Shown: one piece after another, positions 23,811 through 33,180 of the stretch
How positions within the stretch are numbered: the first letter of the stretch is position 1
Layout: each line of letters starts with the position of its first letter
NCBI GenBank assembly: GCA_910577175.1
Contig: CAJTLU010000017.1
Location: 1 to 64,000, forward strand
Reading direction: 5' to 3'
Origin: an uncultured Lachnospiraceae bacterium
GTDB lineage: Bacteria; Bacillota; Clostridia; Lachnospirales; Lachnospiraceae
Length of the DNA: 64,000 nucleotides
Program-made: the position numbers and the translations under genes
Notes under the pieces: model-generated
Told to the model about the DNA's origin: nothing
Databases searched by the model: none
Seen by the model: the letters and a program-made list of their open reading frames with translations, nothing else

Positions 23811-26756
23811 TTACTCGCTTCTGAGGGCAATCACCGGATCCTTCTTTGCCGCTACCTTTGCCGGGAACAGACCCGCAATCAGGGTCAGCAGCATACTGAT
23901 TAACACCAGGATTACCGCCGCTACTGGAGGCAGCACTGCGCTCAGGGTTGCAATGCCGGTCACGGAATGCAGAATAACGTTAATTACTAAAATGAACGCC
24001 AGCGTTACCAGAATACCGATTGCTCCCGAGGTAAAGCCAACGATAATTGTTTCTGCATTAAACACACGGGAGATATCCCGCTTTGATGCGCCAATTGCAC
24101 GCAGAATGCCGATTTCCTTGATACGCTCCAGCACGGAGATATAGGTAATAATCCCAATCATAATCGAGGATACCACAAGCGAAATCGCAACAAACGCAAT
24201 CAACACATACGAAATCGCATTGATTACTGTCGTAATCGAAGACATCAGAAGTGCCACATAATCCGTGTACTCAATGACATCCTCTTCTGCCACCGTTTTG
24301 TTGTACTCTTCTATCAGGTCTGCAATCTTATCCTTATTCTCAAAGGTTTCCGCATAAATGTTAATCTTTGACGGGCTCTCCAGGTCCGCATAGCCAAGGA
24401 GTTTCAGATTCTCTTCATAAGTGGACTCGGATACTCCCTTCGGAAAATAGGCTTCATAAAATCCTGCATATTCCTCCACCGTAAACTCCGCCGCATCAAA
24501 CAAGGCTGCAAGCTGCTCCACCGTCATTGTACCAAGGTTTGCCTGTACGGTTTTAGCGTACTCTGCCGTTACCATCGCGGATATTACCTGCGTTGCATAC
24601 ATCTGCAGCATCTCCGCGTCCATCTTCATCACATAATCCTCTATTTGTGCAGCCTCCACGCCCATCTGCTGGGAAAATGCCTGTATTAACATTGCACGAA
24701 GCTCCGCCTCACCCATGACAGAAAGCTGTGCGGTAACCGCCTGCTGCAAATAGGCATCCGACGGCGCAGACATGATTTCACCATATAACGCGGCCTTTTC
24801 ATTATCTGTAAGACCCGAAAAATACGCCTTTACCTCCGCCATCTTCTGCTCCGCGGACAGCTCCTCTTCCTCACCGGTTTCAAACGGCAGCCCCGTCAGA
24901 ATATCCGTACCCTTATCTGCAAGCTGTGCCTTTAACACCTCGGAATCGCTGTTCATCTGCATCACATACTCCGTCAGAGCCGCCGTATAGGCAATAGCAC
25001 CGTCCATGGAAACCGCCACGGCATCCTTGTTCGGTCTTAAAACGCCGACGATTTTCAAATCAAAGCCTGCATTTTCATAAAGATAGGAAAGCCCCGCCTC
25101 GCTCGCAGTCAGATCCGCGTAGCTTCCATCACTCTGTTTCCGGTACTTTTCCGCTCCCGGAATGACGCGGAACTTCATATTGCAGATTTCCTCGTAGCTC
25201 CATGGCCCAAGGTCCTGCGTAATCTCCTCCCCGTTCATCGTTGCCTGCATCGACTCCATCAGCGCGTCCATCGTCGTAAGTCCGATTGCATACAGCACCA
25301 TATCGCTGATTTCATTTCTGCCGTTGACAAGCAGCACAACCTCGTCATAATTCTCCGGGAATCTGCCGTATATCACATCATACTGTTCCTTTACGATATC
25401 GCTGACAAGCGCTCCGTTCTCACCGGAAAGCATCTCGTTCCAGACATTCATTCCTGCGGACATCGAGCTCATGGTCTCCATCATCGTACTGGACATGCCG
25501 TAGGAATTCATCATCTTTCTCATCAATTCCATCACGTCCGACTTCATTACCTTGCCATCCGCGTCCTTCGTATACACGCTCATATCCATATCATAGGAAT
25601 ACTGCACCGAAGAAATATACTTCTGGACCTCTTCATTCTCCTCCAGATACTTCTTAAACTTCTTCAGGTTGTTTGCCCTGGTTTCCATATTGTTTAAGGA
25701 GTTCATCATATCATACATCGTAGAATTGGCATATACTTTATCCAGCTCATGCGGATTTAAAGACTCTCCGTCCTTATTCAGACCCATCATGGCGGCAAAC
25801 AGCACAGAAGAATCCACTGTCTCCGCCTCTATCGTAATCGGATAGCTGGACAGCGTATCTCTCTGCACCGAATCGATATACTTCTGGACACCGGTGGACA
25901 CCGACAGAATCAGCGCAATGCCGATAATGCCGATTGAGCCCGCAAACGCCGTCATAAAGGTACGTCCCTTCTTTGTCAGAAGGTTATGGAAAGACAGCGA
26001 AAGCGCGGTAAGAAAGGACATGGAGGTCTTTTTTGCCTTCTTTTCCTTCTTCGTCTGCTCCGTCACCTCTTCCTGCTCCTCATACGGTGCGGAATCACTG
26101 ATAATCTTACCGTCTAAAAGTCTTACGACACGGTTGGAATACTGCTGTGCCAGGTCCGGATTATGCGTTACCATAATAATCAGCTTATCCTTGGAAATCT
26201 CTTTCAAAATCTCCATAATCTGTACGCTGGTTTCACTATCCAATGCGCCTGTCGGCTCGTCAGCAAGCAGGATATCCGGGTCATTGACAAGGGCACGCGC
26301 AATTGCTACACGCTGCATCTGCCCGCCGGACATCTGGTTCGGCTTCTTATTCAGCTGGTCCCCGAGACCTACCTTTTCCAGTGCCTCCTTCGCCCTTCTG
26401 CGCCGCTCCGACTTGGATACGCCGGACAGCGTCAGCGCAAGCTCCACATTCGAAAGCACCGTCTGGTGCGGAATCAGGTTATAGCTCTGAAAGACAAAGC
26501 CGATGGAATGGTTCCGGTAACTGTCCCAGTCCGCATCCTTGAAGCGCTTCGTGGAAATCCCGTTAATAATCAGGTCGCCTTCCGTATACTGGTCCAACCC
26601 GCCAACAATATTCAGCAATGTCGTCTTTCCGCAGCCGGACTGTCCCAAAATAGAAACAAATTCACTCTTCCGGAACTGAATACTGACACCCTTCAATGCC
26701 GGAATCTTCATATCGCCTACACGATACTCTTTTACAATATTGCGTAATGTAAGCAT
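23811..26756 (-). CDS. MacB-like ABC transporter, ATPase fused to FtsX-type permease
   Basis: A 981-residue single-chain half transporter. The N-terminal ATPase (about 1-225) is of the LolD/MacB class: Walker A GQSGCGKTT, signature MSGGQMQRVAIARAL, Walker B ILLADEPTGALDSET. One membrane helix follows (about 265-287), then a long outside domain (about 290-830) and three C-terminal helices typical of FtsX/MacB permeases, the first loop holding YISVLERIKEIGILRAIGAS. Such proteins move lipoproteins, peptides or antimicrobials by mechanotransmission and do not import. It works as a dimer and needs no separate permease. It has no two-component system next to it. The start ATG follows CAGGAGGCTAGG. 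Confidence 0.9.
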   Translation of the reverse strand: MLTLRNIVKEYRVGDMKIPALKGVSIQFRKSEFVSILGQSGCGKTTLLNIVGGLDQYTEGDLIINGISTKRFKDADWDSYRNHSIGFVFQSYNLIPHQTVLSNVELALTLSGVSKSERRRRAKEALEKVGLGDQLNKKPNQMSGGQMQRVAIARALVNDPDILLADEPTGALDSETSVQIMEILKEISKDKLIIMVTHNPDLAQQYSNRVVRLLDGKIISDSAPYEEQEEVTEQTKKEKKAKKTSMSFLTALSLSFHNLLTKKGRTFMTAFAGSIGIIGIALILSVSTGVQKYIDSVQRDTLSSYPITIEAETVDSSVLFAAMMGLNKDGESLNPHELDKVYANSTMYDMMNSLNNMETRANNLKKFKKYLEENEEVQKYISSVQYSYDMDMSVYTKDADGKVMKSDVMELMRKMMNSYGMSSTMMETMSSMSAGMNVWNEMLSGENGALVSDIVKEQYDVIYGRFPENYDEVVLLVNGRNEISDMVLYAIGLTTMDALMESMQATMNGEEITQDLGPWSYEEICNMKFRVIPGAEKYRKQSDGSYADLTASEAGLSYLYENAGFDLKIVGVLRPNKDAVAVSMDGAIAYTAALTEYVMQMNSDSEVLKAQLADKGTDILTGLPFETGEEEELSAEQKMAEVKAYFSGLTDNEKAALYGEIMSAPSDAYLQQAVTAQLSVMGEAELRAMLIQAFSQQMGVEAAQIEDYVMKMDAEMLQMYATQVISAMVTAEYAKTVQANLGTMTVEQLAALFDAAEFTVEEYAGFYEAYFPKGVSESTYEENLKLLGYADLESPSKINIYAETFENKDKIADLIEEYNKTVAEEDVIEYTDYVALLMSSITTVINAISYVLIAFVAISLVVSSIMIGIITYISVLERIKEIGILRAIGASKRDISRVFNAETIIVGFTSGAIGILVTLAFILVINVILHSVTGIATLSAVLPPVAAVILVLISMLLTLIAGLFPAKVAAKKDPVIALRSE

Positions 26757-27210
26757 CCTAGCCTCCTGCTTCCTTATCTGTTACATCGTCATAAGTCCAA
26801 TACCTTCTGGCGCTTTCCTTTTATGTACCGGAATATCCTGTCCCATATGCAATACAAGGAAACGCTATCACTAACCTCTTATAAAATAACAGATTGCCTT
26901 TTCTTCGTCAATACAGCAATGGCAAATTTATACTTTCTTAATGAAATCCCGGCAGTTTGCAGGTGGCTTTATATGGGGCTGCCGCACAAGGCATGGCGCC
27001 CTCTTTCCAAAGTCGGCTAAAAATATAGAAGTCTGGGAACCTTTCGTTGACTTTTCTAATTTCCCATGATATAAGTTATCCGTACGATAAAGCAAAGCAA
27101 GCGAGAAAATATATGAATCTATATAGAAGAAATGTCCGGAGAACAAAAGCCGCAATTAAGGAAGCGCTTATTTCCATGTACCCTGACGGACACCGATGGA
27201 TTTGAGTGAA
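26757..27210. other. Non-coding stretch with a GGGGCTG hairpin
   Basis: No convincing gene. It contains a copy of the GGGGCTGCCGCAC motif at about 26973-26985 and a weak family end TAAAAATATAGAAGTCTGGG near 27020. The only open frame of note (26823-27020, plus) has no ribosome site. Confidence 0.5.
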
Positions 27211-27234
27211 TGTTTACTTTCTGCGAAGTAAACA
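27211..27234. promoter_or_regulatory. TGTTTACTT inverted repeat
   Basis: TGTTTACTT and AAGTAAACA form a perfect 9-bp inverted repeat with a 6-nt spacer. It stands directly against the left end of the 332-bp palindrome. An operator or a hairpin are both possible. Confidence 0.45.
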
Positions 27235-27235
27235 T

Positions 27236-27567
27236 GGGGCTGCCGCACAAGGTGCAACAACCCCGGGCGTGGCAGCTTCTTACAAGCGATAGAAAAACAC
27301 AACTACCTGTAAAAAGGGGAGAAATACTACCTTATTTTGCATTTGTCCGAAGGACCGCGCTTTTAGCGTAGCCGGAATCACCTCTTAGGGCTGGTTAGGC
27401 GCGAGGACGCCACCAAGCGGCTTAACAGCACTTAGAGGAAGTCCGGCGGAGCGTTGCGCCTGCAAAATAAGGCAGTATTTCTCCCCTTATACAGCAAAGA
27501 AATGTCTGCCGCTTGTAGGAAGCCGCCACGCCCGGAGCCGCTGCATTTTCTATTTTGCAACAGCCCC
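27236..27567. repeat. 332-bp structured palindromic element
   Basis: Left and right halves are reverse complements in blocks: GGGGCTG with CAGCCCC (27236-27242, 27561-27567); 27264-27288 with 27510-27534 (23 of 25); 27316-27341 with 27461-27486 (25 of 26). The blocks are separated by unpaired internal loops of unequal size. The centre (27342-27460) folds on its own: CCGGA with TCCGG, CCTCTTAG with CTTAGAGG, GGCG with CGCC and GTCC-GAA-GGAC. It lies between the ABC transporter start and the asd stop. It has no coding frame. It could be a MITE with long arms or a structured RNA gene; no known RNA family was recognised. Confidence 0.75.
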
Positions 27568-27591
27568 GGCTTTTTTCCAGAATCCCCAGCC

Positions 27592-28674
27592 TTATTTCTC
27601 CGTAATATAGCCCTGTGCCTTTAACAGCTCTGCGCAAAGCACGGCGCCGCCTGCAGCACCACGCACGGTATTGTGGGAAAGACCGACAAACTTCCAGTCA
27701 TAGACAGAATCCTCACGAAGCCTGCCGACGCTGATTCCCATGCCGTTTTCATAGTCTACATCCAGTGCTACCTGCGGACGGTTCTCTTCCTCAAGGTACT
27801 GGATAAACTGCTTCGGTGCGCTCGGAAGTCCGAGCTCCTGCGGAACGCCTTTAAAACTTACAAGCTTTTCTATCAGCTGTTCCTTCGTTGCCTTCTTTTT
27901 AAACTTTACAAATACGGCAGCCGTATGACCGTTCAATACCGGAACCCGGATACACTGGCAGGTAATCACCGGAGAAACTGCCGGAACGATAACGCCATCT
28001 TTGATTTCGCCCCAGATACGAAGCGGCTCCTTCTCGCTCTTTTCCTCTTCCCCGCCGATAAACGGAATAATATTTCCCTCCATTTCCGGCCAGTCCTTAA
28101 ACGTCTTGCCCGCACCGGAAATTGCCTGATACGTGGTTGCCACTACCTCATACGGCTCAAACTCCGCCCATGCGGTCAGCACCGGCGCATAGCTCTGGAT
28201 GGAGCAGTTCGGCTTTACTGCCACGAAGCCTCTTAAGGTTCCGAGACGCTTTTTCTGGAACTCGATTACCTTCATATGCTCCGGATTGATTTCCGGCACT
28301 ACCATCGGCACATCCGGCGTCCAACGGTGTGCACTGTTATTAGAAACAACCGGCGTCTCGGTCTTTGCATACGCTTCCTCGATTGCCTTAATCTCGTCCT
28401 TCGTCATATCCACGGCACTAAATACAAAATCAACCGTTGCAGCAACCGCTTCTACCTCGTTTACATTCTTTACTACCAGCTTCTTTACCGCCTCCGGCAT
28501 CGGCGTCGTCATCTTCCAACGATCCCCTACTGCCTCCTCATAGGTCTTCCCGGCGCTTCTCGGGCTTGCCGCTACCGTTACAACCTCAAACCACGGATGA
28601 TTCTCTAACAGGGAAATAAATCTCTGTCCTACCATACCCGTTGCACCTAAAATACCAACCTTTAACTTTGCCAT
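27592..28674 (-). CDS. asd: Aspartate-semialdehyde dehydrogenase
   Basis: A 360-residue NADP-dependent enzyme that reduces aspartyl phosphate to aspartate semialdehyde, the branch point to lysine/diaminopimelate, threonine and methionine. The Rossmann start KVGILGATGMVGQRF, the catalytic cysteine in VKPNCSIQS, YQAISGAGK and the histidine region RVPVLNGHTAAVFV are visible. Length and motifs match the archaeal/fungal-like type common in Clostridia. Start ATG follows ACGGAGGTAGAGTGAA. The gene stands alone. No lysine riboswitch was seen upstream. Confidence 0.95.
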   Translation of the reverse strand: MAKLKVGILGATGMVGQRFISLLENHPWFEVVTVAASPRSAGKTYEEAVGDRWKMTTPMPEAVKKLVVKNVNEVEAVAATVDFVFSAVDMTKDEIKAIEEAYAKTETPVVSNNSAHRWTPDVPMVVPEINPEHMKVIEFQKKRLGTLRGFVAVKPNCSIQSYAPVLTAWAEFEPYEVVATTYQAISGAGKTFKDWPEMEGNIIPFIGGEEEKSEKEPLRIWGEIKDGVIVPAVSPVITCQCIRVPVLNGHTAAVFVKFKKKATKEQLIEKLVSFKGVPQELGLPSAPKQFIQYLEEENRPQVALDVDYENGMGISVGRLREDSVYDWKFVGLSHNTVRGAAGGAVLCAELLKAQGYITEK

Positions 28675-28893
28675 TTCACTCTACCTCCGTCTTCTCCGCA
28701 TTCTTTGCGGACACTGGTCTACGGCAGCCTGTTTTTCTGTCGCGTACATTTGTCTTTCACTATCATACACTGTTTTCCCTAAAAAATCAACCTATATTTT
28801 TCATCCAGCAGTTTTTTCGTCACTATTGCTTAGTTTTTGCCACATTTTGACCTGTCTTTTGCCTATTCTGACGAAAATCCGCGCGACATACGC

Positions 28894-28983
28894 CCTGGTT
28901 TCCGCATTTGGTATGTCCTCTTATGTTCCGGGGCTGTACAGCCCCCGGAACTTTAAAATTGTCTAAAAATACGGAAAACCAAA
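28894..28983. repeat. MITE-like element (copy D) with central hairpin
   Basis: The left end CCTGGTTTCCGCATTTGGTA (28894-28913) and the right end CTAAAAATACGGAAAACCAA (from 28963) are inverted. The middle holds the 16-bp perfect palindrome GGGGCTGTACAGCCCC (28930-28945) extended by GTTCC/GGAAC. It follows the dusB stop codon and may end that transcript, although its T-tract is poor. The rest of 28675-28995 shows no gene. Confidence 0.55.
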
Positions 28984-28995
28984 CGCTCCTGCTTA

Positions 28996-29982
28996 TCATG
29001 TGCGCTCATTTTCCGCGACATACTCTTCTAGCAGCGTTTCCAGCTCTTCCATCGTTTCTATTGCGTTAATCCGCACGCGCAGCTTTGCGGAATGCGGATA
29101 CCCTGTCGTATACCAGGCAACATGCTTCCGCATTTCCCGCATCCCGAGATATTCCCCCTTAAACTCCAGCTGCAGCCTCGCATGCCGGAGTATCGTTTCA
29201 ATTAAATCAGATAGCTTTGGTTTCTCTAAAAGCTCCCCTGTGGCAAGATAGTGGTTTACCCGTGAAAACAGCCACGGGTCCCCCTGCACGCCCCGCGCCA
29301 GCATCAGACCGTCGCAGCCTGTTTCAGAAAGCATCCGCGCCGCGTCCTGCGGGGTAAAAATATCCCCGTTCCCGATGACCGGGATTTTCACCGCTTCCTT
29401 TACCTTCCGGATAATCTCCCAATCCGCGCTTCCGCTGTAATACTGCTCTCTTGTACGGCCGTGGATGGCAACCGCCGCCGCGCCGCACGCCTCAGCAATC
29501 TTTGCTAGCTCCGGCGCATTGGCATCCTCCTTTCCGAAGCCCTTACGGATTTTTACCGTAACCGGCTTGCGGATGGCTCCTGCGACCGCCTTAATAATAG
29601 CTCCCGCTTTTTCCGGCTCCTTCATCAGTGCCGAGCCTTCTCCGTTATTTACTACCTTGGGCACCGGGCACCCCATATTGATGTCAAGAATATCAAACGG
29701 CAGCTCCTCAATCCGCTTTGCCGCCTCGCTCATCACCGCCGCGTCCTCCCCGAACAGCTGGACGGCAACCGGACGCTCGCATTCTGCAGTTTCTAACAGG
29801 CTCTTCGTATTCTTATTGTTATAATGGATTCCCTTTGCGCTCACCATCTCGGTATAAATCAGTGCCGCACCCTGCTCCTTGCAAAGACAACGGAATGGCA
29901 GGTCAGTCACCCCTGCCATCGGTCCCAGAACCAAGATTCCGTCCGTTTTTACCGTTCCGATTTGTAATCCCTTCCCTGTCAT
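28996..29982 (-). CDS. dusB: tRNA-dihydrouridine synthase
   Basis: A 328-residue flavin enzyme that reduces uridine to dihydrouridine in tRNA D-loops. It has the TIM-barrel start LVLGPMAGVTDLPFR, the D-I-N-M-G-C-P-V-P-K-V segment with ARG-like phosphate contacts, the catalytic Cys region EACGAAAVAIHGRTREQ and GNGDI near residue 205. DusB-type assignment is by overall likeness. It overlaps coaX by the ATGA start-stop, so it is coupled to it. The start ATG 29982 has GGGGAAAGAGCG upstream. Confidence 0.93.
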   Translation of the reverse strand: MTGKGLQIGTVKTDGILVLGPMAGVTDLPFRCLCKEQGAALIYTEMVSAKGIHYNNKNTKSLLETAECERPVAVQLFGEDAAVMSEAAKRIEELPFDILDINMGCPVPKVVNNGEGSALMKEPEKAGAIIKAVAGAIRKPVTVKIRKGFGKEDANAPELAKIAEACGAAAVAIHGRTREQYYSGSADWEIIRKVKEAVKIPVIGNGDIFTPQDAARMLSETGCDGLMLARGVQGDPWLFSRVNHYLATGELLEKPKLSDLIETILRHARLQLEFKGEYLGMREMRKHVAWYTTGYPHSAKLRVRINAIETMEELETLLEEYVAENERT

Positions 29983-30764
29983 CGCTCTTTCCCCTGTCCC
30001 TTATTGCGGCGATAAATCAGGTACAGGCCTTTCATCGTAAGCATCGGGTCATACGCTTCAATGCAATCGGTCTCTTCTGCAATAATACGCCCAAGGCCCC
30101 CGGTTGCTACTACCTTTACCGCCGGGAAGCCGGACTCTTCTATCATTTTCCTTACAATATACTCTGTCTGTCCTATCGTTCCGTACACAAGTCCCGCCTG
30201 CATGCTGGAGATTGTCTCCTTCGCAAGAATCGACTCCGGCTTGCGGATTTCGATTTTCGGCAGCTTTGCCGCCTCATTCCAAAGCGCATTAGCAGAAATT
30301 GCAATTCCCGGACTTGTCACACCGGCAGCAAACTCGCCGTCCTCCGTGACAAGATCATAGGTCGTTGCCGTACCAAAATCAATGACAAGCACCGGACCGC
30401 CGTACAGTTCATAGGCCGCCACCGCGTCTACGACGCGGTCCGCTCCGATTTCCTTCGGATTTGCCGACGCAATCTTTAGGCCGGTCTTCGTCCCTGCTCC
30501 CACAATTAACGGCTTCCGGGAAAAATATTTCAGCATGGAATTTACCAGCGAATGCATCACATCCGGCACGACCGATGCAATAATCACATCCGTAATCTGT
30601 TCTTTCTTTATTCCACGGTTTTCCACAATTCCGCAGAACCAGAGGCCATACTCGTCCGAAGTGCGGTTCTCCTTTGTCATAAGCCGGAATGTCGTAAGCA
30701 GGTTTTCCCCGTCAAAAATACCACAGGTAATATTCGTATTTCCTACGTCAATTGCAAGTAACAT
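29979..30764 (-). CDS. coaX: Type III pantothenate kinase
   Basis: A 261-residue ASKHA-fold kinase for the first step of coenzyme A synthesis. It starts LLAIDVGNTNITCGIFD (phosphate-1 motif), with GADRVVDAVAAYELYGGP and VIDFGTATTYDLV (phosphate-2 region) and TGGLGRIIAEE near the end, all diagnostic for CoaX. ATG 30764 has AGGAGG 8 nt upstream; the GTG one codon earlier is less likely. It is the first gene of a two-gene unit with dusB. A terminator for the upstream gene sits between 30788 and 30823. Confidence 0.94.
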   Translation of the reverse strand: MLLAIDVGNTNITCGIFDGENLLTTFRLMTKENRTSDEYGLWFCGIVENRGIKKEQITDVIIASVVPDVMHSLVNSMLKYFSRKPLIVGAGTKTGLKIASANPKEIGADRVVDAVAAYELYGGPVLVIDFGTATTYDLVTEDGEFAAGVTSPGIAISANALWNEAAKLPKIEIRKPESILAKETISSMQAGLVYGTIGQTEYIVRKMIEESGFPAVKVVATGGLGRIIAEETDCIEAYDPMLTMKGLYLIYRRNKGQGKER

Positions 30765-30787
30765 CACATTTTCCTCCTGAAAAAACG

Positions 30788-30823
30788 AGGGTGCAAAGAC
30801 CTTTCGGCGTCTGCTGTCCCTCG
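30788..30823 (-). terminator. Terminator between the DUF-type gene and coaX
   Basis: On the minus strand, GAGGGACAGCAGAC and GTCTTTGCACCCTC form an interrupted stem with a CCGAAAG loop, followed by GTTTTTTC. It ends the upstream 117-residue gene 15 nt after its stop. Confidence 0.7.
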
Positions 30824-30838
30824 CACTGTTTATCCTTA

Positions 30839-31192
30839 TTAAGGCTCTGTGGCCAGAAGTTCCCCGGTATCCTCTCCTAAAAAGAACACCTTGAAATAAA
30901 GCTCTAACGCTGCAAGCAGCTCTCTTTTCTCTTCCTGCATGCGTTTCATCAAAAGCACGCTCCCGATTTCGTCAAAAAGCAGGTCACCCTCATCGGCGTT
31001 CACCTCAAAGACCAGCGTTCCGTCCTCCTCAAAGACCAGGGAAAGAACGCCTCCGACGTCCTCCGTATAAAGCACGCACATCACCTTTAACTCATCCTGA
31101 ACCGCCTGTGGAAGCGCCGCAAAATCCTCATTCAAATAATACTTCTGCTCATAGGCATTGCTGGCGCACAGCACCACTCGCTCCTCGTACAT
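30839..31192 (-). CDS. Small conserved acidic protein (DUF6145-like)
   Basis: A 117-residue soluble acidic protein without signal or membrane segment. It starts MYEERVVLCASNAYEQKYYL and contains FEEDGTLVFEVNADEGDLLFD and a leucine-rich C-terminal helix. It looks like a small family that I associate with Lachnospiraceae (DUF6145), but I am not certain. The start ATG follows GGCGGAGGCTTTT and lies 16 nt after the LiaF-like gene, so the two may be co-transcribed. Function is unknown. Confidence 0.75.
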   Translation of the reverse strand: MYEERVVLCASNAYEQKYYLNEDFAALPQAVQDELKVMCVLYTEDVGGVLSLVFEEDGTLVFEVNADEGDLLFDEIGSVLLMKRMQEEKRELLAALELYFKVFFLGEDTGELLATEP

Positions 31193-31208
31193 AAAAGCCT
31201 CCGCCTTT

Positions 31209-32039
31209 TTATTTCACTTCAACTCCGCCAAACAGGCAGGTTCCCTTGATATAAACCGTCGGCGTATTTTCATCCGCACCAAGCGGCGTCCGCGTTCCGT
31301 TATTCACACCGCCAAGAATCGGCGTAACATCTACCACAACACGCACATTGGAAGGCAGAACAATGTCAATCCCGCCGAATACTGCCTTTACTTCAATCGT
31401 CACATTTTTTCTGATAATCGCATTCTTCAGGTTTAAGTCAATCCCGCCAAACAGCGCCGACAAATTAGCACCGTAAAAGCCTGAATTGTCCACACGGATA
31501 TCCCGTCCGGCAAACACCGCGGAGCACACTACCTTTTCCCCGGTCTCTTGTTCCTGATATGAAGTATTGGAAGGCTCTACTGTGACCTCTGGCAGCTCCT
31601 CATATACCACGCCGTCCTCCTGCACCGTATACGACGGCGCCTCGGCCGTTACATGCTCCGCACGGTCAAAACGGTCTGCCTGTACGCTCTCCTGCTTTTC
31701 CTCCTTTGCCCTTCTGCTTCTTTTGGGAAGCATCAGGTTAAGGCCGAGCAGAATGCAGATTGCCGCCAGAATCAGCGCCCACAGTTTATCAGAATCCAAA
31801 ACTCCCTGCGCCGATAAAAGGAGGAACAACCCGATGGCAAGCCCGATTAAATAACCGATTTTCTCGCCGCCTCTTCCGAGCAGCCCGCAAAAACACGGAA
31901 CAATAATAAACAGTGTCCACCATCCGTCAAAGAAAATTGTAAATTCTTCGACAATCCCTAACGCTTCCGCCAGATACCCGCCGCCGATTACCAGAAACAG
32001 CAGTCCTAAAACGATGCCGACATAATTATTTTTTTTCAT
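31209..32039 (-). CDS. LiaF-like membrane protein
   Basis: A 276-residue protein with four membrane segments in the first 110 residues (NYVGIVLGLLFLVIGGGYL first), a basic stretch PKRSRRAKEEK, an acidic linker, and a C-terminal soluble beta-helix-like domain with repeated FGG motifs (ALFGGIDLNL, AVFGGIDIVLP, LFGGVEV). This pattern matches the LiaF/VraT-type cell-envelope stress proteins, in which the C-terminal part inhibits a LiaRS-type system. No histidine kinase or response regulator is next to it. Start ATG 32039 follows GAGAGGTAGAGCTT; the in-frame ATG 32057 lacks a ribosome site. Confidence 0.85.
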   Translation of the reverse strand: MKKNNYVGIVLGLLFLVIGGGYLAEALGIVEEFTIFFDGWWTLFIIVPCFCGLLGRGGEKIGYLIGLAIGLFLLLSAQGVLDSDKLWALILAAICILLGLNLMLPKRSRRAKEEKQESVQADRFDRAEHVTAEAPSYTVQEDGVVYEELPEVTVEPSNTSYQEQETGEKVVCSAVFAGRDIRVDNSGFYGANLSALFGGIDLNLKNAIIRKNVTIEVKAVFGGIDIVLPSNVRVVVDVTPILGGVNNGTRTPLGADENTPTVYIKGTCLFGGVEVK

Positions 32040-32151
32040 AAGCTCTACCTCTCTCAAAACGGTTTTGTCTTTCTATCTTTATGATACAAGAGGTTTCGCC
32101 AAAAATCAAATTAGAAATTGATTAGATTTCTTAGAAAACACGCCTCTTTCC

Positions 32152-33096
32152 TTAAGCATCCAGGTTTCCAAGCGTCGCCACCATAACCGCCTTAATCGTG
32201 TGCATGCGGTTTTCCGCCTCGTCAAACACTACATCGGCATACTTTTCAAACACGTCCGCCGTTACCTCGTTGCCTTTTACCGCCGGCAGGCAGTGCAGCA
32301 GAATCGTACTGTCCTTTCCGGTACGCGCCATCAATTCCGCATTTACCTGATACGGACGCAGCAGGGCAACACGCTCCGCCGCCTTATCCTCTTCGCCCAT
32401 GGAACACCACACATCGGTATAAATCACGTCGGCATCCTTTACGGCATCCAGCTCCTTCGTAATAGTAATCACGCTGCCGGATTCCTTTGCATATTCCCGG
32501 CAGAGTTCTACCAGGCTCTCCTGCGGCCAGAGCTCCTCCGGCGCCAGAATCGTAAAATGAACCCCCATTTTTGCCGAACCAATCATCAGGCTGTTTGCCA
32601 TATTATTGCGTCCGTCGCCTGCAAATACCAGCTTCTTTCCCTTTAAATCCCCCAGATGCTCGCGCATCGTCAGAAAATCCGCCAGAATCTGCGTCGGATG
32701 ATACAAATCCGTCAGACCGTTCCACACCGGCACACCGCTGTACTTTGCAAGCTTCTCCACAGTCTCCTGGGAAAAGCCGCGGAACTCAATACCGTCAAAC
32801 ATCCTTCCAAGCACGCGCGCCGTATCCTCAACGCTTTCCTTGTGGCCGAGCTGGATATCCTCCTTGCCGAGATACTCCGGATGTCCGCCCTCATCGATAC
32901 AGCCGATGGTAAACGAACAGCGCGTCCTCGTAGACGGCTTTTCAAAAATCAATGCAATGTTTTTTCCTTTTAAGCTGTTCCCGGTAATCCCCTGCTTCTT
33001 TTTCGCCTTCAGCTCCGCTGCCAGGTCAAGCAGATACGAAATCTCCTCCGGCGAATAATCCTTCAATGTCAAAAACGAACGGCCCTTTAAATTCAT
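32152..33096 (-). CDS. argF: Ornithine carbamoyltransferase
   Basis: A 314-residue enzyme that makes citrulline from ornithine and carbamoyl phosphate. Visible are the carbamoyl-phosphate loop STRTRCSF, the HPTQILADF motif, FAGDGRNNMANS and the ornithine-binding HCLPA. The SMG loop is present as WCSMGEE. The segment after STRTR (TIGCIDEGGHPEYLG) differs from the usual EVAAYDQGAH, but all catalytic residues are kept. The anabolic role is assumed, since arcA/arcC are not nearby. It has a strong promoter and stands alone. Confidence 0.93.
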   Translation of the reverse strand: MNLKGRSFLTLKDYSPEEISYLLDLAAELKAKKKQGITGNSLKGKNIALIFEKPSTRTRCSFTIGCIDEGGHPEYLGKEDIQLGHKESVEDTARVLGRMFDGIEFRGFSQETVEKLAKYSGVPVWNGLTDLYHPTQILADFLTMREHLGDLKGKKLVFAGDGRNNMANSLMIGSAKMGVHFTILAPEELWPQESLVELCREYAKESGSVITITKELDAVKDADVIYTDVWCSMGEEDKAAERVALLRPYQVNAELMARTGKDSTILLHCLPAVKGNEVTADVFEKYADVVFDEAENRMHTIKAVMVATLGNLDA

Positions 33097-33123
33097 CGCA
33101 GTTCCCCCTTTATATTTTTAATA

Positions 33124-33152
33124 ATTATACACCATATCAGTATAACATTCAA
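33124..33152 (-). promoter_or_regulatory. argF promoter
   Basis: TTGAAT (33152-33147) and TATAAT (33129-33124) with a 17-bp spacer on the minus strand. The AT-rich sequence around it resembles an arginine-repressor box only loosely, so I do not call one. Confidence 0.75.
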
Positions 33153-33180
33153 TAAAATCTTTGCTTAAAATTCCACATTT

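Noticed and set aside
26823..27020. 65-codon plus-strand frame in the 26.8-kb gap
   Set aside because: No ribosome site, crosses a GGGGCTG repeat motif, and has no protein-like pattern.
28675..28893. Lysine riboswitch upstream of asd
   Set aside because: The leader is short and lacks the conserved L-box stems; only a ribosome site and AT-rich sequence are visible.
33097..33180. Arginine-repressor box at argF
   Set aside because: TGTATAATTATTAAA near the -10 box is only a loose match to known ARG boxes and is explained by an AT-rich promoter.
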